From Bacillota bacterium (lineage in GTDB: Bacteria > Bacillota > Sulfobacillia > Sulfobacillales > Sulfobacillaceae), in contig JAPNUR010000006.1 in NCBI GenBank assembly GCA_026627385.1, positions 1-64,000 on the forward strand: DNA of 64,000 bases. Reading direction: 5' to 3'. The translations under genes and the position numbers were made by a program. Below the pieces are notes generated by a model. The model worked only from the letters and a program-made list of their open reading frames with translations. It had not been told where the DNA came from and did not search any database. Numbering within the stretch: position 1 is the first letter of the stretch; every line of letters begins with the position of its first letter. Positions 17,297-25,582 of this stretch are shown piece after piece.

Positions 17297-18028
17297 ATGG
17301 CTCCCGTTCGCGTTGTGGCCTTTGACTTAGATGATACCTTACTGCGTCTCTCATCAGACTTTGTCCCCCGCTACCTGGCGCTACTGACAGAGCACCTGGC
17401 GGATCATTTGCCGCGTGTCCCGAACATCGCTCAAGCCTTGCGCGACACGACGAAGGCCTTGATGGCCAAGCCAGGCGATGCGGAGTGGCTGCAGGATTTC
17501 TTTTACCGCGATATTGGCCACCGTCTGAACCTTGGGCGCGATGTGCTGGAGCCGGCGATGCAGAATTTTTTTGAAACGCGGTTTCAGGAACTCCAGGTAT
17601 GGGCCAGACCTGTCTACGGAGTTTTGGGATTGTTAGCCCGGCTAAAGGAACACGGGTATCGTCTGGTGCTCTTGACGTCGGCGCTATTTCCCGCGGTGGC
17701 CATTGACCAGCGCTTAGCGTGGGCAGGTCTTGATGGGGTTCACTGGGACTGGCGCACGGCATTTGAAAATGTGCATGCGACAAAGCCTCAGGTTGCCTAT
17801 TATCGCGAAGCCGCGGCTGCTGTAGGGATTGATCCCCAATATTGGCTCATGGTGGGCAATGATCTTGATGAAGATATACGCCCAGCACACGCGGCAGGCA
17901 TGGCGGTCTATTGGGTGCAGGATCGGGCGTTATTCCCCAAGACGCCCCTGTGGTTGCCTGACGACGCCCCGAGAGGACTCGTGCACCAGGTGCCGAGATA
18001 TCTAGACGCGATCGATGCAATAAGCTAG
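17297..18028 (+). CDS. HAD family hydrolase
   Basis: About 243 aa haloacid-dehalogenase-like phosphatase. Motif I is FDLDDTLLRL (residues 9-18) with the nucleophilic Asp, motif II LLTSA near 133, the Lys of motif III in ATKPQ near 164 and motif IV GNDLDEDIRPAHAAGM near 192. A cap of about 90 residues lies between motifs I and II. ATG 17297 is used because it directly precedes the domain; an in-frame start at 17246 would add 17 unconserved residues. Substrate unknown. An extended -10-like TGCTACACT lies about 60 nt upstream. Confidence 0.85.
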   Translation: MAPVRVVAFDLDDTLLRLSSDFVPRYLALLTEHLADHLPRVPNIAQALRDTTKALMAKPGDAEWLQDFFYRDIGHRLNLGRDVLEPAMQNFFETRFQELQVWARPVYGVLGLLARLKEHGYRLVLLTSALFPAVAIDQRLAWAGLDGVHWDWRTAFENVHATKPQVAYYREAAAAVGIDPQYWLMVGNDLDEDIRPAHAAGMAVYWVQDRALFPKTPLWLPDDAPRGLVHQVPRYLDAIDAIS

Positions 18029-18113
18029 AAAGGAGCGCAGAGAGGGAACCCCTATCGTGTGGTCGCGAAAGCAACCCGGCGGACGACGGGGTTCTCAAAG
18101 AACGCCGCCAGCG

Positions 18114-18965
18114 TCAGACCTTGGCATACGAATGGGTCAGCATGTCGCGAAAGGCAATAAGGGAGTCCGCGCGATCCGGGTCTTGGGTACTATAGATTTG
18201 AATAAGGTTGGTCAACATGCGCACCAGCATAAAGCGGGTTGGAGTGGGACTTAAGTAGGCTGGGTGGAAACCGAACCCGTTGTTCATGAGAAACTGCACA
18301 CACTCCCCCCGGTTTAAGAGGCGGCCTTTGTGAAACGGATCGATAAATAAACTGTCGTTATACTGCAGCAAAAAATGTCCCGGCATACCTATGCCTACCA
18401 CAGGAATGCGTAACCGTCTAGCAATCAAGAGATACACGGCCGACAAGCTGATGGGGATGCCGAGCCGTCGGTCTAGGACTTGATTGATGTAACTATTGTC
18501 CGGATCGTAGTACCCGTCTTGATTGCCCGCAAAGCCGAGATCTTCAAAAAAGTATTGGTTGAACGCCTCAATGAGCTCACGTCCACGCCCTAGACCCCGA
18601 TCCATCCGCCGTTTGAATTCCTGTGCCATGTCATCCAGCATGGCGCGGTAATGGGCACGATTCAGACTGGGATACCCTGCTTCGGCGATGAGAAATGACC
18701 CTTCTTCCAGATCAATCCATGCCGACGGCATTTCGCAAAAGCGTTCAAAGCGCTTGCCCAGTTCATCTAACCGCAGCCGCTCTAAGATGCTGTAAACCCG
18801 GGTTCGCACGTGCGGGTCGCTAGAGTTGCGAGCTTCTTCGAGGTACGGCTCGGCCTGGCTACGCGCCTCAATGAGTGTTTTCCGCGCGACCTGGGCAGTC
18901 TTAATGTCATCATCGCCCAACAACCGAATGAGTGCGCGAATCTCTCCTTCAGTGAGTGTCTTCAT
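18114..18965 (-). CDS. SirB1-like transglutaminase-fold protein
   Basis: 283 aa. Residues about 1-65 form HEAT-like helices (ALIRLLGDDDIKTAQVARKT). The middle is the SirB1/transglutaminase-like N-terminal domain with NQYFFEDLGFAGN, the DPDNSYINQVLDRRLGIP stretch, GIGMPGHFLLQY and FIDPFHKGRLL, the His and Asp of the usual triad. The expected Cys position is occupied by Ser in YINQVLDRRLGIPISLS, as in many of these non-catalytic proteins. ATG 18965 follows AAAGGAG. Function unknown; relatives are found near peptide-release-factor genes, not here. Confidence 0.8.
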   Translation of the reverse strand: MKTLTEGEIRALIRLLGDDDIKTAQVARKTLIEARSQAEPYLEEARNSSDPHVRTRVYSILERLRLDELGKRFERFCEMPSAWIDLEEGSFLIAEAGYPSLNRAHYRAMLDDMAQEFKRRMDRGLGRGRELIEAFNQYFFEDLGFAGNQDGYYDPDNSYINQVLDRRLGIPISLSAVYLLIARRLRIPVVGIGMPGHFLLQYNDSLFIDPFHKGRLLNRGECVQFLMNNGFGFHPAYLSPTPTRFMLVRMLTNLIQIYSTQDPDRADSLIAFRDMLTHSYAKV

Positions 18966-19374
18966 GGCCGTCCGCTCCTTTCCCGAGTCACATGATGTAC
19001 GGCTTAGGTTGCCTATCCCAGTATATGGGGGACCCACCGACCTGGTGAGAGCAGTTGTCAGCCGTATCATATTATTCGCTCTTCAACTGCGTTTTCCTGC
19101 CGTTGGGCCGTCTGCCGGGGCGGATTTCTTCAGGATAATCCTCCCAAACAGAAGCGCTGTGCGCCGCTATTAGTATGCCCAATCTCTGGAAATCAAGGCT
19201 GCAGTTGGTGCTGACTCGGCGCTGCTCTGTCACCGTGTAGCTTCATGTTAGTACAAAATCGGGCTTGCTGAAAAGGCAATCTCAAGGAATTGTCCCAATT
19301 TTGTTTGAGGCTGGGCTATACTTCCACCGACACAGATCCTTGCAATCTGAACGGACGAAGGGTATGGTGGGATT
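18966..19374. other. Intergenic region with no recognised gene
   Basis: About 400 nt between divergent genes. No reading frame resembles a protein. A GCTATACT -10-like string occurs near 19315, suitably placed for the coiled-coil gene at 19375, but without a clear -35. Confidence 0.4.
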
Positions 19375-19944
19375 ATGCGCGAAGAGATTGATAAACTTTT
19401 GATATATCTTGCCCGGCTGACGGGACAGGTAGCGCCCTTGCAAATCATTTTGGGCTATTTACTGTCCGATCCCACCCGTGTGCGGTTTGTGCCTTCGTTA
19501 GACCGTGACCGTGAGCTGGCGATGGCGATTTCGGCGCATCGCCGCATTGAGCTACCCATGGCTCCGTGGCAGGGCTACATTCGCGGGGTCCCCGTGCCCG
19601 ATCCTGTAACCTGGATTCAAGCGGCTCGGGCGATTCGCGGCGAAATTGCGGTGCGCGTATCTTCGGATGATCCCATCGTGTTACAGCTGCTTAATCCTTT
19701 GCTTGCTCCCGAACGTGAACGGCACGAGCGTGTACTGATGGAAGACCGCATGCAGAATTTGCGCCAAGAGCTAGACCGCGCGCTCGACCTTTATAATGAG
19801 GTGCGCCATCTCATGGAAATTGACCAAGAGCGCCATCAGGAACTGGAAAAGTTCCTGAGCATGGCCGAACGTGAGATGCAGCAGATGGGTCAAGAACTTG
19901 CGCAACTAAAACAACGCATGAATCAAGGCGATGCACCGGCGTAA
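19375..19944 (+). CDS. Uncharacterised protein with C-terminal coiled coil
   Basis: 189 aa, not recognised. Residues 1-110 look globular and mixed alpha/beta (LIYLARLTGQVAPLQIILGY, IRGVPVPDPVTWIQAARAI). Residues about 112-185 form one long charged helix with heptad-like spacing (RMQNLRQELDRALDLYNE, then LEKFLSMAEREMQQMGQELA), a likely coiled coil. No signal peptide or membrane segment. It lies 47 nt upstream of the ferritin-like cargo gene and on the same strand, so it may belong to the encapsulin operon, although a hairpin lies in the gap. Confidence 0.6.
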   Translation: MREEIDKLLIYLARLTGQVAPLQIILGYLLSDPTRVRFVPSLDRDRELAMAISAHRRIELPMAPWQGYIRGVPVPDPVTWIQAARAIRGEIAVRVSSDDPIVLQLLNPLLAPERERHERVLMEDRMQNLRQELDRALDLYNEVRHLMEIDQERHQELEKFLSMAEREMQQMGQELAQLKQRMNQGDAPA

Positions 19945-19953
19945 TCTTTTGAC

Positions 19954-19985
19954 CTCCCTTCGGCATACTACAGCCGAAAGGGGAG
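19954..19985 (+). promoter_or_regulatory. Hairpin covering the cargo-gene ribosome-binding site
   Basis: TTCGGC (19959-19964) pairs with GCCGAA (19973-19978) around an 8-nt loop. Beyond a bulged A, the upstream CCC pairs with GGG of the AAGGGGAG ribosome-binding site for the ATG at 19992. Folding would limit translation of the ferritin-like gene or act as an internal processing site. Confidence 0.45.
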
Positions 19986-19991
19986 AACGAG

Positions 19992-20834
19992 ATGGTGGAC
20001 CGCTTAACGTCCGTGGACTTGCTGAATCAGGATTTGCGCGGCGAGCATCAAGCCATTGTTCATTACTTAACGCATGCGTGGACCGTCATCCGGAGCTTTG
20101 GCGGCGCCGTTGAAGCCATTGCCCGGGATGAAATGCGACATTTCAAGTGGCTTAGCCACGCTATCGTAGCCTTGGGCGGGATGCCCGATCTGAGCCCTCC
20201 TGACCCCTTGCCCCTGTTAAGCGGCGCTGAGGCGCTGGACTACGACATCAGCGCGGAAGAGGAGGCTATTCGCCAGTACCGAGACCATCAAAAAACCATT
20301 GATGACCACCGCCTTCAGGTCTTGTTGGAGCGCATCGTGGTGGATGAAGAGGACCATCGCCGACAGTTCATGATCTTGCGCGAGCAATGGCAACAATGGC
20401 CGGGTCAGGCAGTCGTAGAGGGCCCGCAGTTAACTCAGGAGTCCGTGCATCCCTTTCAGGCCGCGCTCAAAGAAGAATACGAGGGCATTTTAACCGCCTT
20501 GCTGCAGAGTTTCTTTGCCCGTCCCCACTATGACATTGGCCTTCGCGCAGAGGATCGGGCCATTGATCTCATGAAGCATCTGGGATGGTTGGGGGAGGCG
20601 TTGGGAGCCCAAGGAATTCCGGTGACCTGGAGTCTTCCGGAGACGCACAACGGTCACGAGTCTCGGGGGTGGCTCCAAGAGATCCTAAATTGGTCCGAGG
20701 AGCACATGCCCCACTTGGCGCCCTTGGTAGCCCGGGCTATTCAGCATCAACGGTTGGATGCGCAAATGGCACGCTTGGGCGGATGGACCGTGGGGCCGTA
20801 TCCTGAAGGAGGTTACCGAGAGTGGATGTCTTGA
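19992..20834 (+). CDS. Ferritin-like encapsulin cargo, extended two-part form
   Basis: 280 aa. Residues 1-130 are a four-helix ferritin-like domain with a full di-iron set: E18, E47-x2-H50, E90/E91 and E119-x2-H122. Residues about 150-215 (YEGILTALLQSFFA, then DLMKHLGWLGEALGAQG) resemble the first half of that domain again but lack the full ligand set. The C-terminus GGWTVGPYPEGGYREW contains a TVG core like encapsulin cargo-loading peptides. The encapsulin shell gene overlaps its 3' end by 13 nt. It probably oxidises and stores iron inside the shell. It is much longer than EncFtn-type cargo. Confidence 0.8.
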   Translation: MVDRLTSVDLLNQDLRGEHQAIVHYLTHAWTVIRSFGGAVEAIARDEMRHFKWLSHAIVALGGMPDLSPPDPLPLLSGAEALDYDISAEEEAIRQYRDHQKTIDDHRLQVLLERIVVDEEDHRRQFMILREQWQQWPGQAVVEGPQLTQESVHPFQAALKEEYEGILTALLQSFFARPHYDIGLRAEDRAIDLMKHLGWLGEALGAQGIPVTWSLPETHNGHESRGWLQEILNWSEEHMPHLAPLVARAIQHQRLDAQMARLGGWTVGPYPEGGYREWMS

Positions 20835-21661
20835 ATCACGACACCGCACCGATTAGCGCGGCTGAATGGTCATTGGTTACCGATGCGGTAATCCGCGTCG
20901 TACGGCACCACTTAGTGGGCCGGCGGTTTCTCCCATTGTACGGGCCGCTAGGGGCAGGGGTGCAAATCGTGGCGGTCGACCGCACGCCGGGATTGGATAT
21001 GGCGCGGATCGACATGATGATGGAAGCTGACGAGGCGTCGCCGGTGGATCGCCGTTATCAACGCGTTCCATTATTGGCCAAGGACTTTGTGATCGACTGG
21101 CGGGATATTGAAGAAGCGCGGAGTCTCGGACGTTTTCTAGATTGGTCGAAAGCTGAAGCAGCGGCGAGTTTTGTGGCGCTAGCAGAGGATCATCTTATCT
21201 TTCACGGGTCGGAGTCTCAGAACCTAGAAGGTTTATTGACTGTCGAGGGGCGACACGTGTTGCCGAGCACCAGATTGGGGGAACCTGGCGGCGGATTTGA
21301 GGAAATTGCGCGGGCGGCTAGCCACTTGGTCTCCGCGGGTTTTATGCCACCATTTACGGTGGTCGCTGGGGTGACGCAATACGCGGGATGGCACCGCCTT
21401 TATGGAAATAGCGGCGTGTTAGAAGTCGAGCAAATTGCACGCCTGGTCAGGGGCGGCGTGTATGAATCACCGCTGATCCCAGAGGATTCTGTCTTAGTCG
21501 TGGCAGCTGGTGCAGAAAATCTGGATTTAGCGGTAGGGCTGGACGCGAACGTCGCCTTTGTGGAATCGACACATATGAATCACATTTTTCGGGTGCTGGA
21601 AACCGTATCGCTCAGAATCAAACGCCCGAGTGCGATTTGCCAGATTTGGCGAGAAGGCTGA
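20822..21661 (+). CDS. Encapsulin shell protein, family 1
   Basis: 279 aa HK97-fold nanocompartment shell protein (linocin/CFP29 type). Recognisable parts: N-terminal ISAAEWSLVTDAVIRVVRHH, then GRRFLPLYGPLGAGV, the PLLAKDFVIDWRDIEEARS E-loop region, EDHLIFHGSESQNLEGLL, FTVVAGVTQYAGWHRLYG and the final FRVLETVSLRIKRPSAICQI. GTG 20822 lies 9 nt after GAAGGAGG inside the cargo gene, indicating coupled translation. A 10-20 residue insertion (about 60-75) relative to the Thermotoga protein lies before the E-loop. With the ferritin-like cargo it should form an iron-storing capsule. Confidence 0.92.
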   Translation: MDVLNHDTAPISAAEWSLVTDAVIRVVRHHLVGRRFLPLYGPLGAGVQIVAVDRTPGLDMARIDMMMEADEASPVDRRYQRVPLLAKDFVIDWRDIEEARSLGRFLDWSKAEAAASFVALAEDHLIFHGSESQNLEGLLTVEGRHVLPSTRLGEPGGGFEEIARAASHLVSAGFMPPFTVVAGVTQYAGWHRLYGNSGVLEVEQIARLVRGGVYESPLIPEDSVLVVAAGAENLDLAVGLDANVAFVESTHMNHIFRVLETVSLRIKRPSAICQIWREG

Positions 21662-21708
21662 ACGATGAGCTCCTGGTGCGGTATGCTGAAAGCACGGGGG
21701 CGATCGAG

Positions 21709-22263
21709 ATGGATGACGACGTGAACGCATTTGTCCAATGGCGCCATGCGCCATCTGGGGAATGGCGCTATTGCCCGCTTTGCCGCGGCGCGCTGATTAA
21801 CCATCCGTGGGATGGCAAAATGCGGCGATACTGTCCCGAATGCGGCTTTGTTTACTGGGAACGTCCTTTGCCGGCTGTCGCGGCTTTAATTGTACGGCCC
21901 GGGCCGCCAATGGAAATGGTGCTGGTGCGACGGCGTTACCCCCCTGAGGTGGGCCAATGGACATTGCCGGGCGGCGGTATTGAGGCCGGGGAATCGGTGG
22001 TACAGGCAATTCGACGCGAGGTTGAAGAAGAAACCGGGCTTTTCATCGAAGTTGACGAGCAGTTAGGCACGTGGTCTACACCTAGCAACGAAACCATTAT
22101 CACCTTTTTTGTGGCCCATCCCGTGTCCGGTATCCTCCAGGCGGGAACCGATGCGCTCGAGGCAGATTGGTTTCCGCTCGACAAGTTGCCACTCTTGGCC
22201 TTTAGCACCCACCGCGACGCCGTTACGGCGTTTCTTCAAAAGCGCGGTCTTAATCCGTCATGA
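21709..22263 (+). CDS. Nudix hydrolase with N-terminal zinc ribbon
   Basis: About 184 aa. A zinc ribbon (CPLC and CPEC, 18 residues apart) precedes the Nudix domain, whose box is complete: GGIEAGESVVQAIRREVEEE with TGL following. This layout is like NADH/NDP-sugar pyrophosphatases of the NudC and YfcD groups, but the substrate is not readable. ATG 21709 is used; an in-frame GTG at 21637 would overlap the encapsulin gene by 25 nt and add residues without domain features. It follows the encapsulin gene and is probably in the same transcript. Confidence 0.82.
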   Translation: MDDDVNAFVQWRHAPSGEWRYCPLCRGALINHPWDGKMRRYCPECGFVYWERPLPAVAALIVRPGPPMEMVLVRRRYPPEVGQWTLPGGGIEAGESVVQAIRREVEEETGLFIEVDEQLGTWSTPSNETIITFFVAHPVSGILQAGTDALEADWFPLDKLPLLAFSTHRDAVTAFLQKRGLNPS

Positions 22264-22686
22264 GGGTAATGAAGAATTACGCGGCGCCGGCGTTTTGGAC
22301 TTGACTTGGCGGCGTTGTCGCCGTTTGCGTAAAAAATCCCAACTTTTCCAACCTAACGTCAACCCGTCAAGCCATAGCGGCCGCGCAGGCCGATTTTCAG
22401 AAGGCCGAATGGACCGGGCCAGGAAAAAAGATGCAACCGCTCCCAACACGCCTCCCATGCGACGCGCTGCATTGCCCACATCGCGCAACGTGTGATTGAC
22501 GCGCTCCGTGGCGGTGCGCAGCTCGGTCGTCAATTGTTTGAGATCGTTGAGTTCTTCAATCACCAGTTCCTCAAACGCCATGAGGTGTAACACCAGGCGC
22601 ATTAAAAAAATGATTGACAGAATGGCGATCACAGCCAAAATGGCGACTGAGATCGCAATGACGGTGAGAGCGGTTGCACTCGTCAT
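22258..22686 (-). CDS. DUF948-like membrane protein
   Basis: 142 aa with one N-terminal transmembrane segment (ALTVIAISVAILAVIAILSI) followed by an amphipathic helix (ELNDLKQLTTELRTATERV) typical of DUF948 proteins. The C-terminus is basic. It overlaps the upstream YtxH gene by ATGA, so the two form an operon commonly seen in Firmicutes. Likely envelope-associated; biochemical role unknown. The 3' end overlaps the convergent Nudix gene by 6 nt. Confidence 0.75.
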   Translation of the reverse strand: MTSATALTVIAISVAILAVIAILSIIFLMRLVLHLMAFEELVIEELNDLKQLTTELRTATERVNHTLRDVGNAARRMGGVLGAVASFFLARSIRPSENRPARPLWLDGLTLGWKSWDFLRKRRQRRQVKSKTPAPRNSSLPS

Positions 22687-22958
22687 GCGCCGTGTCCTTC
22701 GTCGCTAGGAGTTAAGGAATCATCGTCGAGCGAGATTTCCGTTACGCCGCGCTTTAAAAGGTCTTGACCTTTTTTGGTGAGCGTCTCGCGCAAGTCGCGG
22801 ACGCTGCCGGTTACCTGGTCGAGCGTACCCTGCGTCTTCTTTTTAATGGTTTCCCGGGTTTCGGTGCCCGACGAGGGTGCCAGCAAAATTCCTGCGACAA
22901 ATCCCATCGCTGCACCCACGAGAATTCCGCTCAGCCGATCCCATGTCCGGTCATCCAT
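22683..22958 (-). CDS. YtxH domain protein
   Basis: 91 aa. The N-terminal glycine-rich membrane segment GILVGAAMGFVAGILLAPSS followed by GTETRETIKKK is the YtxH/GvpP-type signature. The tail is a charged helix. General-stress association is known for Bacillus YtxH. It is first in a two-gene operon with the DUF948 protein and has a GGAGG-type ribosome-binding site. Confidence 0.85.
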   Translation of the reverse strand: MDDRTWDRLSGILVGAAMGFVAGILLAPSSGTETRETIKKKTQGTLDQVTGSVRDLRETLTKKGQDLLKRGVTEISLDDDSLTPSDEGHGA

Positions 22959-23205
22959 CTGCTCGCCTCCTTCGATTGTGGTTCTTTCATTGTGACATAA
23001 ATGGGCCGAGCGTTAAAGGGATTTCCAAAGTTTGGTGTGGATTCCACCGGAAGAGAGGCGTATGATGAATGAAAAGGTGCGCGGGCGGGACGACTGGAGC
23101 CAAACGGAAAACCTATGCTATACTAGGATGGTTTTAAAACGTGGCGTTTAACCGATGTGCGAGGGGAACCAAGTTCCATCACGATGGGGGACAGGCAGAT
23201 CGGCG

Positions 23206-24336
23206 ATGAGAATTGTCTTTGTGACAGAAACCTGGTGGCCATCGACGGACGGGGTCGTCACCCGATTAACGGCAACTTTACGCGAACTGAAAAAAATGGG
23301 CCATGAGCTCATGGTTATTGCGCCCCGAGGGGGCGACCCGGTTTTCGAAGGAATTCCGGTTCGCGACGTGCCTAACATCAGTGTCGGCTTTATTTATGGT
23401 GGCAAGCCTTGGGGAATGCCACTACCTCGCATCGGCACTTATATTCGCCAATTTGATCCGGATATCGTGCATGCGGTGAATCCGTTCGTCATCGGATGGG
23501 GCGGGGTACTGTCCGCCGTCTCCCAAGGCCGGCCGCTGGTCGCGTCGTACCATACAAACATTGCCCGTTACGCCGAATTTTATCACCTGGGATTTACCAA
23601 ACCGGCTATTTGGGCCTGTTTGAGAGCGTTGCACAACCGGGCTGATTTAAATTTAGCCACCTCTGAGGCAGTCCGCCAGGAAATGATTCAACAAGGGATC
23701 CGCAATGTACGGGTGTGGGCTCGGGGTGTGGATTTAGACTTGTATCATCCATCCAAGCGTTCGGAGGACTGGCGTCGACGGTTGACAGATGGCCACCCGG
23801 AGCGCTTGATTGCCCTGTCGGTGGGGCGGTTAGCCTTGGAAAAAGGGTTGGAGCGGCTGACCGCGTTATTCGCAGCCAACCCCCAGCTGCATTTAGCATT
23901 TGTGGGCGATGGACCCTACCGCAAAGACCTCGAACAAAAGTTTCGCGGGACCCCGACGACGTTCTTAGGCACGTTGCATGGCGAAGAATTGGCTGCGGCT
24001 TATGCGTCCGCGGATCTGTTCGTGTTTCCTTCGACAACCGATACGCTGGGGTTGGTTCTGTTAGAGGCGATGGCGTCAGGGTTGCCGATTGTGGCCGCTG
24101 AGAGTCAACCGACCCATGAATTGACCGATCAAAGCGGGGCGGGGTTGCTGTTTCGAGCCGATCAACCAGAGACCATTGGTCAGCGCGTTAAGGAACTCAT
24201 GCACTCTCAGCGCCGCGAGGAGCTAGCCCGTCGCGCCCGGCGCGAGGCAGAGCGATGGGGATGGCGAGTGCCGACCGCACAATTGGTGCGGTGGTACCAC
24301 GAACTGTTGGGGGCGCAACGGGGAAGTACCGCATGA
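23206..24336 (+). CDS. Glycosyltransferase family 4
   Basis: About 376 aa GT-B fold enzyme resembling lipid-anchor mannosyl- and glucosyltransferases (MgtA/PimB group). N-terminal domain: ETWWPSTDGVVTRL, then HAVNPFVIGWGG and SYHTNIARYAEFYH. C-terminal nucleotide-sugar domain: ALSVGRLALEKGLERL, FVGDGPYRKDLE and PSTTDTLGLVLLEAMASG, where the usual first Glu of the E-x7-E motif is Asp. ATG 23206 starts at the family N-terminus; 23155 is an alternative. Couples to the GtrA gene by ATGA overlap; probably makes a membrane glycolipid. A TGCTATACT extended -10 lies near 23117. Confidence 0.87.
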   Translation: MRIVFVTETWWPSTDGVVTRLTATLRELKKMGHELMVIAPRGGDPVFEGIPVRDVPNISVGFIYGGKPWGMPLPRIGTYIRQFDPDIVHAVNPFVIGWGGVLSAVSQGRPLVASYHTNIARYAEFYHLGFTKPAIWACLRALHNRADLNLATSEAVRQEMIQQGIRNVRVWARGVDLDLYHPSKRSEDWRRRLTDGHPERLIALSVGRLALEKGLERLTALFAANPQLHLAFVGDGPYRKDLEQKFRGTPTTFLGTLHGEELAAAYASADLFVFPSTTDTLGLVLLEAMASGLPIVAAESQPTHELTDQSGAGLLFRADQPETIGQRVKELMHSQRREELARRARREAERWGWRVPTAQLVRWYHELLGAQRGSTA

Positions 24337-24758
24337 AGCGGCTTCTGCAGTTCTTTAAATTTATTTTTGTGGGCTTTGGCAACGCCATCATTGATCTGGG
24401 TGTATTCAACGGTTTGTACTTAATTGCGCCGACCCACAATGTGAGGCGCCTGGTGGTATATAACACCATGGCGGTTGGGGCGGCCATTTTGAATAGCTAT
24501 ATTTGGAACAGCCGCTGGACGTTCCGGCGGCAGCATAAGCGTCACGGGCCCGGTGCCATGCGCCAGCGCATTCTGTTTCTCATTCAGTCCTTGATCAATA
24601 TTGTCGTCAACGACCTGATCTTGGGCTTTATTGCCCCCTGGATTGCTGAAACGCATTTGGTCGACCACGTTATTGCGAATAACATCGCCAAGCTTTTGGC
24701 CATGTTCTTGGCCTCGCTCACGAGTTTTCTGATGATGAAATTGGTGGTATTTGTGTGA
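24333..24758 (+). CDS. GtrA family membrane protein
   Basis: 141 aa with four predicted transmembrane segments: FFKFIFVGFGNAIIDLGVF, a second around MAVGAAILNSYIW, then LINIVVNDLILGFIAPW and LLAMFLASLTSFLMMKLVVF. NSYIWNSRWTFRR is the GtrA signature. GtrA proteins are thought to flip or position lipid-linked sugars. The gene is translationally coupled to the upstream glycosyltransferase. Confidence 0.88.
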   Translation: MKRLLQFFKFIFVGFGNAIIDLGVFNGLYLIAPTHNVRRLVVYNTMAVGAAILNSYIWNSRWTFRRQHKRHGPGAMRQRILFLIQSLINIVVNDLILGFIAPWIAETHLVDHVIANNIAKLLAMFLASLTSFLMMKLVVFV

Positions 24759-24837
24759 CCCTCGCCGTTGGCCTTTTAACCCACGTGTGGGATGATAAGG
24801 GGGAACACTGTGACATCGAGGGTGAGGAGGGCATTTA

Positions 24838-25392
24838 ATGGCTGAGCACGCGCCAGGCGAATTACATAGCGATCACGATGCGCATGTGGCCGCCACCTAT
24901 CGCGAATACCATGACGCAGAAGACGCGGTCAAACGGTTACTGGATAGACAGATCTCGGTGGAACACATTTCCCTGGTCGGCAAGAATTTTTCCATTCACG
25001 AAAAACCACTGGGCTACACAACGATTAGCGGGGTGGCCAAACAGGGGAGCAAATTTGGAGCGCTCTGGGGCGGCATTTTGGGCCTGCTCATGGGGTTTAC
25101 GGTGTTTTTCATGCCGGTCACGGGGCCTATCTTGTTGTTTGGGCCGTTGGCTTATGCCCTGACGACTGCCGTGGAAGGGGCCATTTTTGGCGGGCTGGCG
25201 GGCTTGCTTATTGGCTGGGGGCTCAAGCGGGAGCACGCGTTGCAGTTTGAGCGTTCGGTAGAAGAAGGGGAATATCTGGTCATGGTCAGCGGTGACGACG
25301 AGCTCGTGGGACGGGCGTACTTTGTGCTGCAACAGACAGCCCCGACGCACCTAGAGATGTTCTCGGCCAACGAGGCAGAAAAAGAGGCCTAA
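24838..25392 (+). CDS. YflT/GSP17M-like general stress protein
   Basis: 184 aa. The N-terminal part (TYREYHDAEDAVKRLLDR, then ISLVGKNFS) is the domain of Bacillus general stress protein 17M. Two glycine-rich hydrophobic segments occupy residues about 80-130 (GILGLLMGFTVFFMPVTGP and GAIFGGLAGLLIGWGL), probably membrane or membrane-associated. The C-terminal EGEYLVMVSGDDELVGRAY repeats the first fold. Followed by a strong terminator and then the Hsp20 gene, consistent with a stress cluster. Confidence 0.75.
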   Translation: MAEHAPGELHSDHDAHVAATYREYHDAEDAVKRLLDRQISVEHISLVGKNFSIHEKPLGYTTISGVAKQGSKFGALWGGILGLLMGFTVFFMPVTGPILLFGPLAYALTTAVEGAIFGGLAGLLIGWGLKREHALQFERSVEEGEYLVMVSGDDELVGRAYFVLQQTAPTHLEMFSANEAEKEA

Positions 25393-25420
25393 GCGAAATC
25401 TCGTCCAAAGCGATGGGAGA

Positions 25421-25447
25421 GGGCGGCATTTGGCCGCCCTTGTTTTT
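25421..25447 (+). terminator. Rho-independent terminator
   Basis: GGGCGGC (25421-25427) pairs with GCCGCCC (25433-25439) around ATTTG, followed by TTGTTTTT. It ends the stress-protein gene at 25392. Confidence 0.85.
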
Positions 25448-25507
25448 CGGGGGGGTTAGAGGCGGTCATCCGCTAATTTTTTTTTGGACCGCCGGGGAAA
25501 AATATCC

Positions 25508-25536
25508 TTGACAGGAAATTTCCGAGGATGTATAAA
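25508..25536 (+). promoter_or_regulatory. Sigma-A promoter of the Hsp20 gene
   Basis: TTGACA (25508-25513) and TATAAA (25531-25536) with 17 nt spacing. No clear CIRCE inverted repeat is visible between promoter and gene, so HrcA control is not supported. Confidence 0.75.
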
Positions 25537-25582
25537 GAAGTTGAAAGTCAAGGAAAGGCAAAATCAAAAGGAGGGGTTAACC

